From NCBI RefSeq assembly GCF_028463845.1, contig NZ_CP116805.1, positions 2,841,001-2,905,000 on the forward strand: DNA of 64,000 nucleotides, in the 5' to 3' direction. Made by a program: the position numbers and the translations under genes. The notes beneath the pieces are model-generated. The model worked only from the letters and a program-made list of their open reading frames with translations, did no database searches and was not told the DNA's origin. The DNA is from Gimibacter soli. GTDB lineage: Bacteria > Pseudomonadota > Alphaproteobacteria > Sphingomonadales > Kordiimonadaceae. Position 1 is the stretch's first letter, and each line of letters begins with the position of its first letter. This document shows positions 23,494 to 31,779 of this stretch, one piece after another.

Positions 23494-24313
23494 ATCAAGT
23501 CCATATCTGCGTTTCCGAATTCTTGAGAACCAGAAAACCTATATCAATTCGTCAGCGATGCTCACATGACATTTTCAGTAAAAGCAGCCTTTTTCAATCC
23601 AAGATAGATTTGGTGGCCACATAAGGCAGTGATCTACTGGAAAATAGGTGCCTATTCGGGAGCCCGATAACCATCACTTATCGGCCCCAAACGCTCGGCT
23701 TCATCAGGAATCAGTGGCTTCAACGCCTTATCCGGATACGCGCAGAGTTCGTTTGGATACGCACCCCCTTGTAGCGAACAGCTATAACGCCACTAATTTA
23801 CCCTCATCGAACTGGCACTCTTGCATTCATTGAGACCCTTTTGAGGGAGACCCTTGGTGAATATGGATTAGCAATGGGCGGAAGAATAGCAGACTTGAGA
23901 TGCCAGATCGACGTCACCAATCAGACTTGGAAGTGCTGAAGCAATGTACGGGGCGGCCTGAGAAGTGATGAGGTGAGATGCGTCTAAGAGCTTGAGAAAG
24001 GGAATGAGCGGCTACGGTGAGCAGTCCATGATTAGATGATTATCAAATAATCTCTTCATGCAGCAGCTTAGGGATATTCCAAACCAGGCAAGGCGTCGAC
24101 GCTGTATTGATCATGCCCAAAAGCCCTACCGATAGAAAAAGCGCGGAGCTGTTGGATTCCATGTCGATAACAGTCGACATGCTCAATCCAGCTTATGAGA
24201 GAAAGGTCCCAAAAAATATTTCCATGGGGGGCTTGGGATTTTCAGTCACTTTGAGGATACTACCCGAAGGGTAATGACGCTCAAGGCGCCTGAATTTTAG
24301 CCAGGAGTCCGCC
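23494..24313. other. Non-coding stretch upstream of the conflict cassette
   Basis: 820 bases between the minus-strand cassette and the plus-strand excisionase-like gene. No frame looks coding. The right end provides the AGGAG ribosome site of the next gene. Promoters for both divergent units should lie here, but none stands out. No inverted or tandem repeats of note were seen. Confidence 0.45.
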
Positions 24314-24700
24314 ATGAACCGGTCAACAGCCCCTAACTACACCCGCCGCAAGCGCATCACATTCCTCCCCGTCGCAAATGACAATTTCGACGAAAGCGAA
24401 ATGCCCCATGAGCAAAATGAGCTCAGACTTAAAGAGCTCGTCGCTGAAGCCATGGTCGAATTTGAGCTGAGAATGCAATCCATGCTGATGGCCTCTCAGG
24501 AAGCCAAAAGCAGTCCCTCAAACGAAAATTTGTGGGATCTGGATGATGTCGCCACCTACCTCAATGTCGCCAAGAAAACAGTCCAAAATCACCTTGCACC
24601 AAGACCCGATTTTCCGGCGCCTCTTAGATTTCTTGGCCGCTCTCCGCGCTGGAACCCTAACGATATCAAGCGTTGGGCGGAGAGGTCTCGTGGGCGGTGA
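24314..24700 (+). CDS. Excisionase/AlpA-like helix-turn-helix protein
   Basis: A 128-residue protein whose C-terminal third is a MerR/excisionase-type winged HTH: LWDLDDVATYLNVAKKTVQNHL, then RFLGRSPRWNPNDIKRWAERSR. The first half is acidic and helical (ELRLKELVAEAMVEFELRMQSM). It converges with the integrase gene (stops four bases apart), a common place for a recombination directionality factor. The AGGAG site precedes the ATG. It may direct excision of the element or regulate the integrase. Confidence 0.75.
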   Translation: MNRSTAPNYTRRKRITFLPVANDNFDESEMPHEQNELRLKELVAEAMVEFELRMQSMLMASQEAKSSPSNENLWDLDDVATYLNVAKKTVQNHLAPRPDFPAPLRFLGRSPRWNPNDIKRWAERSRGR

Positions 24701-24704
24701 GAAT

Positions 24705-25682
24705 TTAATCGAGCCTCGCCGCGATCTCATCCGGCGTCGCGTCGTAGTAGGTCATGAGTTCCCGGATATCCTTGTGGCCCGTGATCCGCGCGAGGTCGAG
24801 AACTCCCACCTTCCGGGCCAGACGGGTGATAGCTTCATGACGGCTGTCATGGAATGTGAGATCAATAATGCCTGATCTTTTGATGCCATTTTCGAAACAT
24901 TTTGAGAGATTATGCGGCGTCGATCGGACCGAAGATCTCAGAAAAAGATCAATCAATTCAGCCGCCCGCGCCGAAACCCCGATACGCCGACGAGTGCCAT
25001 TTTTAGTCAATGGAAGCTGGACAACATTTGATGCGGCGTTGAAGCTGCCTTTCCCCACCGAATGAATTTCGGAGAGCCGCATCGCCGTTTCAATGGCGAT
25101 CAGAAACATCAAGCAAACATGCTGCTGCTGTGTCCGAGGTACAGTATCAGTTTCATAGTCAAAGACATGCCGGATGAGCTCAAGTTCCGATGCGCTTACG
25201 CGCCTTTCACGAGGCGGAGGGTCTTTGGGCCGCTGCAGATCGCTGCAGGGATTTGTCCTGAGCCAATGCCATTCTTTGACGCAGATCGTGAAAACATGGC
25301 TGATCAGATTCAGGTCCCTGTTGACCGTAGAAGTGGCCACTTCCTTAAGGCGCATGTCACGCCATGCGGCAACATCAGGGGTCGCGAGATCGACAAGCCG
25401 GACCTTTGCCAGGTCACAATTTGATAGATACGCGAGCCGGCGGAGCTCGGCCAAATGGGATCTTTTCTTGCAGGAAACCTCTTTTCCATAACGGCTAAAA
25501 GCATCACCCACCGTTTTCGTCCCAGCCCGTGACGCGCGGTATGCTCCCCCATCAATTTCAGCCTCGAGAGCAAGCGCCCAAGCCTGCGCGTCCATTTTTT
25601 TAGTAAAGCTGCGCGACTCTGTAACGCCTTTTCGGCGCACTTCGACGCGCCAGGTCTCTCCCCTCTTACGAATAGTCGCCAT
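24705..25682 (-). CDS. Tyrosine-type site-specific integrase
   Basis: A 325-residue integrase with an N-terminal arm-binding domain (MATIRKRGETWRVEVRRKGV; KKMDAQAWALALEAEID), a core-binding SAM-like domain (60-150) and a complete catalytic domain: Arg202 in AMRLSEI, Lys227 in PLTKNGTRRRI, His278 and Arg281 in FHDSRHEA, His303 in TGHKD, nucleophile Tyr312/313 in MTYYDA. It lies 178 bases from the 3' end of tRNA-Leu and points away from it, the usual arrangement for tRNA-integrating elements. It should move the accessory region to its left. Confidence 0.93.
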   Translation of the reverse strand: MATIRKRGETWRVEVRRKGVTESRSFTKKMDAQAWALALEAEIDGGAYRASRAGTKTVGDAFSRYGKEVSCKKRSHLAELRRLAYLSNCDLAKVRLVDLATPDVAAWRDMRLKEVATSTVNRDLNLISHVFTICVKEWHWLRTNPCSDLQRPKDPPPRERRVSASELELIRHVFDYETDTVPRTQQQHVCLMFLIAIETAMRLSEIHSVGKGSFNAASNVVQLPLTKNGTRRRIGVSARAAELIDLFLRSSVRSTPHNLSKCFENGIKRSGIIDLTFHDSRHEAITRLARKVGVLDLARITGHKDIRELMTYYDATPDEIAARLD

Positions 25683-25707
25683 ATTTCAACACCCTTCTGC
25701 ACATAGC

Positions 25708-25751
25708 TTGGCGCACTCTTGGCGCAAATTTGGCGCACTCAGGCGCACTTT
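25708..25751. repeat. Tandem 11-base repeats between integrase and tRNA
   Basis: Three copies of TTGGCGCA followed by CTC/AAT/CTC start at 25708, 25719 and 25730, and a fourth degenerate copy (AGGCGCACTTT) at 25741. The period is 11 bases, one helical turn. The position, upstream of int and beside the attachment site, fits arm-type integrase sites or an operator. Confidence 0.7.
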
Positions 25752-25859
25752 CCGGGGAATTCCCGGGAAAATGATATGAGCAAGAAATCGAAAAAATCAA
25801 GCGTTTCCAGCGCTTTGGGAAGGTTGGGGAACTGTGGGGAAGTGGGAAAATGGGGTAGT

Positions 25860-25946
25860 TGGTGCCCGCTGCCGGAATCGAACCGGCACGATGTTGCCAT
25901 CGAGAGATTTTAAGTCTCTTGCGTCTACCAGTTTCGCCAAGCGGGC
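25860..25946 (-). tRNA. tRNA-Leu (anticodon UAA)
   Basis: 87 bases with encoded CCA (25860-25862 on the plus strand read TGG). The acceptor stem GCCCGCT pairs with AGCGGGC, the anticodon loop CTTAAAA gives UAA, a variable arm is present as in tRNA-Leu, and the T-arm reads GCCGGTTCGATTCCGGC. Its 3' end faces the integrase, so it is the likely insertion site of the mobile element and remains intact. Confidence 0.95.
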
Positions 25947-26112
25947 CCATGAGCGGCAGATCGGTATCTCGCGTTATAGGGGCGCTGTGCGCCGGTCGCA
26001 AACGTCAATTTATCTAAACCGCTGCCTGCACTTCTTTTGGGTTGCCTTGGGCGCGGCGCAAGGCCAAACTCGGCGCGATTTTCGAAGCCTTTTCAAGAAA
26101 GAAGCCCTCCCC

Positions 26113-26973
26113 GTGACCCGCGCCTATATCCTTACCCTCTCCTGCCCCGACCAACCCGGCCTTGTGGCCGAGATTTCCGGCGTGCTGGCAGAGTGCGGTT
26201 GCACCATCACCTCGAGCCACCAGTATGGCGACGAGATTTCGGGCCGCTTCTTCATGCGCATCGCCTTCGCGCCGCTCAAGGACGAGGTGACGGAAGAGAA
26301 CCTGCGCGCCACCATCGCGCCGCACGCTGAAAAGTTCGGCATGGACTGGGCCCTGCATGACGCCAAGAAACCGGCCCGCGTGCTGATCCTTGTCTCACGG
26401 TTCGATCACTGCCTGATGGATCTTCTGTATCGCCGCAAGCGGGGCGACCTTTTCATGGACGTGCCGGCCGTGGTGTCGAACCATATGGACGCTTACCAGC
26501 TGACCGCCAGCTATAATGTGCCGTTTGTCCATATGCCGGTGACGAAGGATACGAAGGCCGCGCAGGAAGAAAAGCTGCTGGCCCTGATCGAGGACGAGAA
26601 GATCGACCTTGTCGTCCTTGCGCGCTACATGCAGGTGCTGTCGGATGACACCTGCCGCAAGCTTGCCGGCAAGGTGATCAATATCCACCACAGCTTCCTG
26701 CCGAGCTTCAAGGGTGCCAAGCCCTATCATCAGGCCTATGAGAAGGGCGTGAAGATCATCGGCGCCACCGCGCATTATGTGACCGCCGACCTCGATGAAG
26801 GCCCGATCATCGAGCAGAATGTAGCGCGCGTCAGCCACGCGCTGACGCCTGATGATCTGGTGTCGGTTGGCCGCGATGTGGAGCGTGTCACGCTGGCCGA
26901 AGCTGTGAAGCTGCACCTGCAGCACCGCGTACTTCTGAATGGCAACCGGACGGTGATTTTCCGCGATCAGTAA
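26113..26973 (+). CDS. purU: Formyltetrahydrofolate deformylase
   Basis: A 286-residue enzyme from the GTG at 26113 (MTRAYILTLSCPDQPGLVAEISGVL). The N-terminal ACT domain (about 1-80) is followed by a formyltransferase domain: RVLILVSRFDHCLMDLLYR, VVSNH, LARYMQVLSD, and the catalytic-site NIHHSFLPSFKGAKPYHQAYEKGVK with IGATAHYVTADLDEGPII. It hydrolyses 10-formyl-THF to formate and THF, balancing the one-carbon pool with purine synthesis. It diverges from the tRNA-Leu gene. A longer upstream frame is part of the tRNA region and is not coding. Confidence 0.93.
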   Translation: MTRAYILTLSCPDQPGLVAEISGVLAECGCTITSSHQYGDEISGRFFMRIAFAPLKDEVTEENLRATIAPHAEKFGMDWALHDAKKPARVLILVSRFDHCLMDLLYRRKRGDLFMDVPAVVSNHMDAYQLTASYNVPFVHMPVTKDTKAAQEEKLLALIEDEKIDLVVLARYMQVLSDDTCRKLAGKVINIHHSFLPSFKGAKPYHQAYEKGVKIIGATAHYVTADLDEGPIIEQNVARVSHALTPDDLVSVGRDVERVTLAEAVKLHLQHRVLLNGNRTVIFRDQ

Positions 26974-27012
26974 GGCGACCGGCGAGGCCGTGGCCTCGCC
27001 TGCCAACCGGCA

Positions 27013-27600
27013 TCAGGATCTGAACTTGCGGCGCGTCTGCCGGGTGATATCCCGGATTTCACTGAGCATGAAACGTGGTTCACCACCCGCATCCAGGAAG
27101 GGCAGGAACAGCGCTTCCACATAGACCTCAGCCCCGTCGCGAATGAACAGCGGCCCCGCCACGCGCATCGGCTTTGCCTTCTCCACCACATAATTGTGGA
27201 TCACGGTCGATTCCCGGATACGGTTCGGGTACGGCCCGTCGGCCATCGTGCCGCCGCTTGCTTCCCAGCCATAAAGTTCGGCCAATGCCGAACCGAAGAC
27301 GCGAAAATAATAGTTTTCCGCCGTCAGGCTGCGCGGGTCGGTGATGTCGCCACCCTGGATTTCCATCCACATCAGGTGCAACAGGTGATCCTTCAGGAGC
27401 GCCGGGCTCATGGCGGTGCGTGGCGGCAGGCCACCGGCCTTCTCGCAAGCCTCTTCATAGTGCGCGAGCAGCTTCAGGAGGCTCGGATGTTCGAGCTCCG
27501 TCTGCATTGCATCCACATCCGTGCGGATCTGGTCATCGTCGGCGATTTCCGGCTTGTCGTTGATACGCGCCCGTTCGTCGCCATAAGCTCTTTCAGTCAT
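27013..27600 (-). CDS. PAS_5-type (PF07310-like) PAS domain protein
   Basis: A 195-residue cytoplasmic protein of the single-PAS family common in Alphaproteobacteria: LLAHYEEACEKAGGLPPRTAMSPALLKDHLLHLMWMEI, then NYYFRVFGSALAELYGWEASGG and MLSEIRDITRQ. No output domain is attached. It is paralogous to the next gene on the same strand (27677-28252), sharing PPR.AM.PA.LK.HL and W-M-E-I. Sensor or partner-binding role is presumed; no ligand can be named. Confidence 0.82.
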   Translation of the reverse strand: MTERAYGDERARINDKPEIADDDQIRTDVDAMQTELEHPSLLKLLAHYEEACEKAGGLPPRTAMSPALLKDHLLHLMWMEIQGGDITDPRSLTAENYYFRVFGSALAELYGWEASGGTMADGPYPNRIRESTVIHNYVVEKAKPMRVAGPLFIRDGAEVYVEALFLPFLDAGGEPRFMLSEIRDITRQTRRKFRS

Positions 27601-27676
27601 GCAGTCCTTGTTTCCCCATTGGCCACAGCGCGGCCCGTTCCCCTACGGGCAGCGATAACCAACGGTTTCTCTCTCG

Positions 27677-28252
27677 TCAATGTGTTACGTCGTGGGCTTC
27701 GCCCAGAAGGAAGCGCGGCCGGCCCTGATCATCGGCAAAGGGCATCAACAGGGCTTCCAGATACATGGGCATGGCGTCCCGCACCAGGAACGGCCCTTTC
27801 ACCCGGATCACATCGCGCATTTCCGCCGCAACCTTGATGCCGAGCACCGCAAGCTCCCTCGATTTTTCGAACGGCGCGTCAGCAAGCGACCGGCCGGTCA
27901 TTTCCATGCCGACCATTTCCGCAAGCTGCGAACCGAAAACCCGGAAACGCAGGTCGACAGGCCGGATGCATTCCGGCTTCGACAGGTCTTCCGTCTGGAT
28001 TTCCATCCAGAAGATATAAGGCAGATGTGCCTTCAGCGCCGCTGGCCGCATGGCGGACCGGGGCGGCATGCCGCCCTTTTCCCCCTGAAGCGCCCGATAA
28101 TGGGCCAGAATGGCCTGCAGCGAGGAATGACGCGGCGTCACCGCCCGTGTTTCCAGCACATTGCGGAACCACAGCAGCGCATTCTGCTCGTCAATGTCGG
28201 ATAACCGCGCGCGTTCAGCTTCGTAAGCCATCAAATCCATACCATGCCTCAA
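27677..28252 (-). CDS. PAS_5-type (PF07310-like) PAS domain protein, paralogue
   Basis: A 191-residue protein (or from the ATG at 28240, MDLMAYE). It has the same architecture as its neighbour: LQAILAHYRALQGEKGGMPPRSAMRPAALKAHLPYIFWMEIQ, LRFRVFGSQLAEMVGMEMTG, RFLLGEAHDVTH. The pair probably arose by duplication and diverged considerably. Separated from the downstream copy by 76 bases on the same strand. Function unknown beyond a sensory fold. Confidence 0.82.
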   Translation of the reverse strand: MRHGMDLMAYEAERARLSDIDEQNALLWFRNVLETRAVTPRHSSLQAILAHYRALQGEKGGMPPRSAMRPAALKAHLPYIFWMEIQTEDLSKPECIRPVDLRFRVFGSQLAEMVGMEMTGRSLADAPFEKSRELAVLGIKVAAEMRDVIRVKGPFLVRDAMPMYLEALLMPFADDQGRPRFLLGEAHDVTH

Positions 28253-28532
28253 AACAATTAGGACCGGTTGCCCGCCCTGTCCTTCACTGCCTGATGCTGG
28301 CGCCTTGTGGCTGTCTCAGCTGTCGAGAATGCTATGGGCCGAAATCGGCCTCAGCAAGCCGGATTTATCGTTAACGTGTGACAATTTGACATTCGCTTTG
28401 GCTTAAATGACTTACCAGATCAAAAAGTCAGCCAAGATGACACAATGCCATCGCCAATCCGGACCGCCACTGTCAGGATTCGAACATGAAAGAGATTCGC
28501 AACATTCTATAACCGCAGTTTAGCGGCAGCCC

Positions 28533-29282
28533 TCAGGCCGCAACTTCCTCGAACCGCAGACCCTGCCCCTCGCAGTAGGATTTGAGGGCGGCAATCACCG
28601 CTTCAATCTGGGCCAAGTCCGGCCCGCGTGCCACGATCTGAGCGCCGCCGCCGGTGTTCGAGAAGAAGGGGTAGCTGCCGATCGACACCGCCGGGTGGGC
28701 GTCCTGAATGCGGGAAAGCGGCTCGGCAAGCGCGCTTTCGGCTGTGAAGATCGTCACCGCGCGGCTGATCACCTTGTGACCGCCCTTCAGGCGCGGGCGG
28801 ATGCCTTCGAGCATTGCCTGCATGATCATCGGCACGCCGGCCATCACGAACACATTGCCGATCTGGAAGCCCGGCGCGATGGAAACCGGATTGTCGATCA
28901 GCGTGGCGCCCTCAGGCACTCTTGTCATGCGCTGGCGGGCCTCTGTGAATTTCTCGGCGCCGTAATGGGCGAGAAGCCGGGCATAGGCTTCGGGGTGCTT
29001 GATCACCGGCAAGCCGAAGGCCGCTGCCACGCTTTCTGCCGTGATGTCATCGTGCGTCGGCCCGATACCACCTGTGGTGAAAACATAATCAAACCGGGCA
29101 CGAAGCGCATTCACCGCCGCCACGATATCGGCTGTCACATCAGGCACAACCCGCACTTCGCCAAGCTGGATGCCGATCTCGTTCAGCCATTTGGCAAGAT
29201 AAGCCAGATTGCTGTCCTGCGTGCGGCCAGACAGGATTTCATCCCCGATGATGACAAGGGCGGCAAGGACCGGCTGGCTCAT
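28533..29282 (-). CDS. Molybdopterin-binding-fold protein (CinA N-terminal/MoCF type)
   Basis: A 249-residue protein with the MoCF_biosynth fold seen in CinA and MogA: ALVIIGDEILSGRTQDSNLAYLAKWLNEIG, VFTTGGIGPTHDDITAESVAAAFG, PGFQIGNVFVMAGVPMIM. It lacks the C-terminal nicotinamide-nucleotide amidase domain of full CinA, as is common in Alphaproteobacteria. The exact reaction is unsettled in the family. It lies five bases downstream of the degenerate GGDEF gene on the same strand, suggesting co-transcription. The region 28253-28532 upstream of the PAS pair has no gene. Confidence 0.87.
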   Translation of the reverse strand: MSQPVLAALVIIGDEILSGRTQDSNLAYLAKWLNEIGIQLGEVRVVPDVTADIVAAVNALRARFDYVFTTGGIGPTHDDITAESVAAAFGLPVIKHPEAYARLLAHYGAEKFTEARQRMTRVPEGATLIDNPVSIAPGFQIGNVFVMAGVPMIMQAMLEGIRPRLKGGHKVISRAVTIFTAESALAEPLSRIQDAHPAVSIGSYPFFSNTGGGAQIVARGPDLAQIEAVIAALKSYCEGQGLRFEEVAA

Positions 29283-29286
29283 ATAT

Positions 29287-29805
29287 TCATTCCGTTACAA
29301 CCAATTCAATCTGATGCTTGCCGGGCCCCATGTGGCGGGCATCGGCCGCCAGTTCGTGCGCGTGGGCAAGCCTGTCTTCAACACTGCCCTCCCGCGACAC
29401 GCTGACCCCGGCGTTCAGCACGGCGCGCACCACGCCGTTCGGTGTGCTCACCTCCGCTGCTTCAAGCCGCGTCATCAGGTGGGCAAAATAGGTATTCACA
29501 AAGCTCGGGTCCATGTCGGTCATCAGAAGCGCAAAGGCGCCGTCCGATACCCGCGCCAGCACATCGCTCGCCCGCGAATGAAGGGCGAGGATCGAGGCAA
29601 CGGCGCGCACCAGCGTATCGGCTGCCTCATCGCCTTCGGTTGCCCGCACCGCTTTCAGGTTGGCAATCTCGACCCGCGCGAACACCGCCTGCCGCGCGCG
29701 GCGCTGCAGGTTCGCGAACATCACTTCTGCCAGATCCTCGAACGACAACATATTCCTCAAGCCCGTCAGGCTGTCCCTGACCGCTGTATCCCTGCCTACC
29801 GACAT
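29287..29805 (-). CDS. Degenerate GGDEF-domain protein
   Basis: About 173 residues from the ATG at 29805 (MSVGRDTAVRDSLTGLRNML); an upstream in-frame extension is poor. The fold follows diguanylate cyclases (DSLTGLRN; VFARVEIANLKAV; VARVSDGAFALLM), but the signature GGDEF loop is replaced by VSDGAF and the metal Asp regions are weak. Enzymatic c-di-GMP synthesis is therefore unlikely; a binding or structural role is more probable. It lies directly before the MoCF-fold gene. Confidence 0.7.
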   Translation of the reverse strand: MSVGRDTAVRDSLTGLRNMLSFEDLAEVMFANLQRRARQAVFARVEIANLKAVRATEGDEAADTLVRAVASILALHSRASDVLARVSDGAFALLMTDMDPSFVNTYFAHLMTRLEAAEVSTPNGVVRAVLNAGVSVSREGSVEDRLAHAHELAADARHMGPGKHQIELVVTE

Positions 29806-29952
29806 AAAAACCCCTGCCCCTTCCGGCTTTCCTGCCCCGGGTCTAGGATTCCCGTAAGGCCGGAGCCGCGCAAGAGATTTCCTGCGACATTTCGTCAATT
29901 GCGAACAATCGTGCGCCGTGATGAGATAGCAGCAGGATCAGACAGGAGATGA

Positions 29953-30300
29953 ATGATGACCAAGGTCTACAAGGAAATCACCGGCGACATCCTCACCTAT
30001 ATGAAAGAAATCCGGAAGGAGACCCCGGCTCTTTCCGAAGCTTTCATGGCCATGAACACCGCCGCCTTCGGCGACGGAGAGGTCGAAAAGAAAACCAAGG
30101 AAATGATTGCGCTGGCGATCGGCGTGGCCACCCACTGCGATGGCTGCATCGGCTTCCATGCCAAGGCGCTTGTCAAGCTCGGCGCCAGCCGCAAGGAAGT
30201 GGCCGAGGTACTGGGCGTGGCCGTCCAGATGGGCGGCGGGCCAGCCATGATGTATGCGGCAGATGCGCTGAGGGCCTATGACGAATTTGCGGCGGGCTGA
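29953..30300 (+). CDS. Carboxymuconolactone decarboxylase/AhpD-family protein
   Basis: A 115-residue all-helical protein with the AhpD-type redox motif: KEMIALAIGVATHCDGCIGFHAKALVKLGASRKEVAEVLGVAV. The CxxC plus following His is the catalytic triad of alkylhydroperoxidase-like members. A peroxidase or thiol-redox role is more likely than decarboxylation. AGGAG lies just before the start. Stands alone, convergent with purB. Confidence 0.88.
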   Translation: MMTKVYKEITGDILTYMKEIRKETPALSEAFMAMNTAAFGDGEVEKKTKEMIALAIGVATHCDGCIGFHAKALVKLGASRKEVAEVLGVAVQMGGGPAMMYAADALRAYDEFAAG

Positions 30301-30335
30301 TCACCGGCCCACCGCAATCCGGAATAGCTAGCGGG

Positions 30336-31637
30336 TCACGCGCCGAAGACGCGGCGGAAGATCGTGTCCACATGCTTGGTGTGATAGTCCATGTTGAACA
30401 GCTCCTCGAGCTCGGCAACCGGGACTTTCGCGGTGACGGTTTCGTCTTCTTTCAGAAGATCGAGAAGGTGGACGGCACCTTTTGATTCCCACACTTTCAT
30501 GGCGTTGCGCTGCACGAGGCGGTAGCTGTCCTCGCGGCTCACACCGGCCTGCGTCAGCGCCAGCAGCACACGCTGGCTGTTCGGCAGGCCGCCAAGCTTG
30601 TTCATATTATCCAGCATGTTTTCCGGATAGACGACGAGATTGTCCATCACGTTCGTCAGGCGCGCCAGCGAGAAGTCGAGGGCGACAGTGGCATCGGGGC
30701 CGATGTTGCGCTCGACGGACGAGTGGCTGATATCGCGCTCGTGCCAGAGGGCCACGTTTTCCATTGCCGGGATCGCGAAAGCACGGATGAGGCGGGCTTG
30801 GCCGGTCAGGTTCTCGGTGAGGATCGGGTTACGCTTGTGCGGCATGGCCGACGAGCCCTTCTGACCGGCCGAGAAATATTCCTCGGCTTCCAGAACCTCG
30901 GTGCGCTGCAGGTGGCGCACTTCAACCGATAGGCGCTCGATGCACGAGGCCACAACGGCGAGCGTGGCGAAATACATGGCGTGACGGTCACGCGGGATCA
31001 CCTGCGTCGACACCGGCTCGGGCTTCAGGCCAAGGGCTTCGGCCACATGCTCTTCCACGCGCGGGTCGATGTTGGCGAAGGTGCCGACGGCGCCCGAAAT
31101 CGCACAGGTCGCGACTTCCTCGCGGGCATTGATCATGCGGGTGCGGCAGCGGTCGAACTCGGCATAGGCCTGCGCGAGCTTGAGGCCGAAGGTCACGGGC
31201 TCGGCATGGATGCCGTGGCTGCGACCGATGCAGATCGTATCCTTGTGTTCGTAAGCGCGGCGCTTCAGCACAACAAGCAGCTTGTCGAGGTCTTCGATGA
31301 TGAGGTCAGCGGCGCGCACGAGCTGGATATTGAAGCAGGTATCAAGAACGTCCGACGAGGTCATACCCTGGTGCACGAAGCGGGCTTCGTCGCCCACATG
31401 CTCGGCGAGGTTCGTCAGGAAGGCGATCACATCGTGCTTCACTTCGCGCTCGATCTCGTCAATACGGTCGATTTCCCATGCACCGCGCTCCCAGACCGCC
31501 TTGGCGGCAGAAGCGGGGATCACGCCGAGCTTCGCCTGCGCATCGCATGCATGGGCCTCGATCTCGAACCAGATACGGAAGCGAGCCTCCGGTTCCCAGA
31601 TTGCAGCCATTTGCGGGCGGGTATAGCGCGGGATCAT
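30336..31637 (-). CDS. purB: Adenylosuccinate lyase
   Basis: A 433-residue enzyme of full length. It splits adenylosuccinate and SAICAR to fumarate plus AMP or AICAR in purine synthesis. Motifs: MIPRYTRPQMAAIWEPEARF at the N-terminus, TSSDVLDTC, GRSHGIHAEPVTFGLKLA with the catalytic His, and the fumarase-superfamily signature GSSAMPHKRNPI near residue 265, with WHERDISHSSVER after it. No oddities. The ATG at 31637 gives the family's conserved start. Confidence 0.96.
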   Translation of the reverse strand: MIPRYTRPQMAAIWEPEARFRIWFEIEAHACDAQAKLGVIPASAAKAVWERGAWEIDRIDEIEREVKHDVIAFLTNLAEHVGDEARFVHQGMTSSDVLDTCFNIQLVRAADLIIEDLDKLLVVLKRRAYEHKDTICIGRSHGIHAEPVTFGLKLAQAYAEFDRCRTRMINAREEVATCAISGAVGTFANIDPRVEEHVAEALGLKPEPVSTQVIPRDRHAMYFATLAVVASCIERLSVEVRHLQRTEVLEAEEYFSAGQKGSSAMPHKRNPILTENLTGQARLIRAFAIPAMENVALWHERDISHSSVERNIGPDATVALDFSLARLTNVMDNLVVYPENMLDNMNKLGGLPNSQRVLLALTQAGVSREDSYRLVQRNAMKVWESKGAVHLLDLLKEDETVTAKVPVAELEELFNMDYHTKHVDTIFRRVFGA

Positions 31638-31779
31638 CGGCGGGCTCCTTCACAGATTTCAGGCGGGGTAAGCGTTTCGCCGCGTGCGATACCAGAAACG
31701 GGGCCGTTCGGCAAGGCTGCCGCTTGACAGGGGAGCCCTGCAGTCCGAGCATGCCGCCAGCAGAAACAAGGAGACATCG

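Noticed and set aside
25834..26112. N-terminal extension of purU
   Set aside because: It would run through the tRNA-Leu gene; the GTG at 26113 begins the conserved ACT domain.
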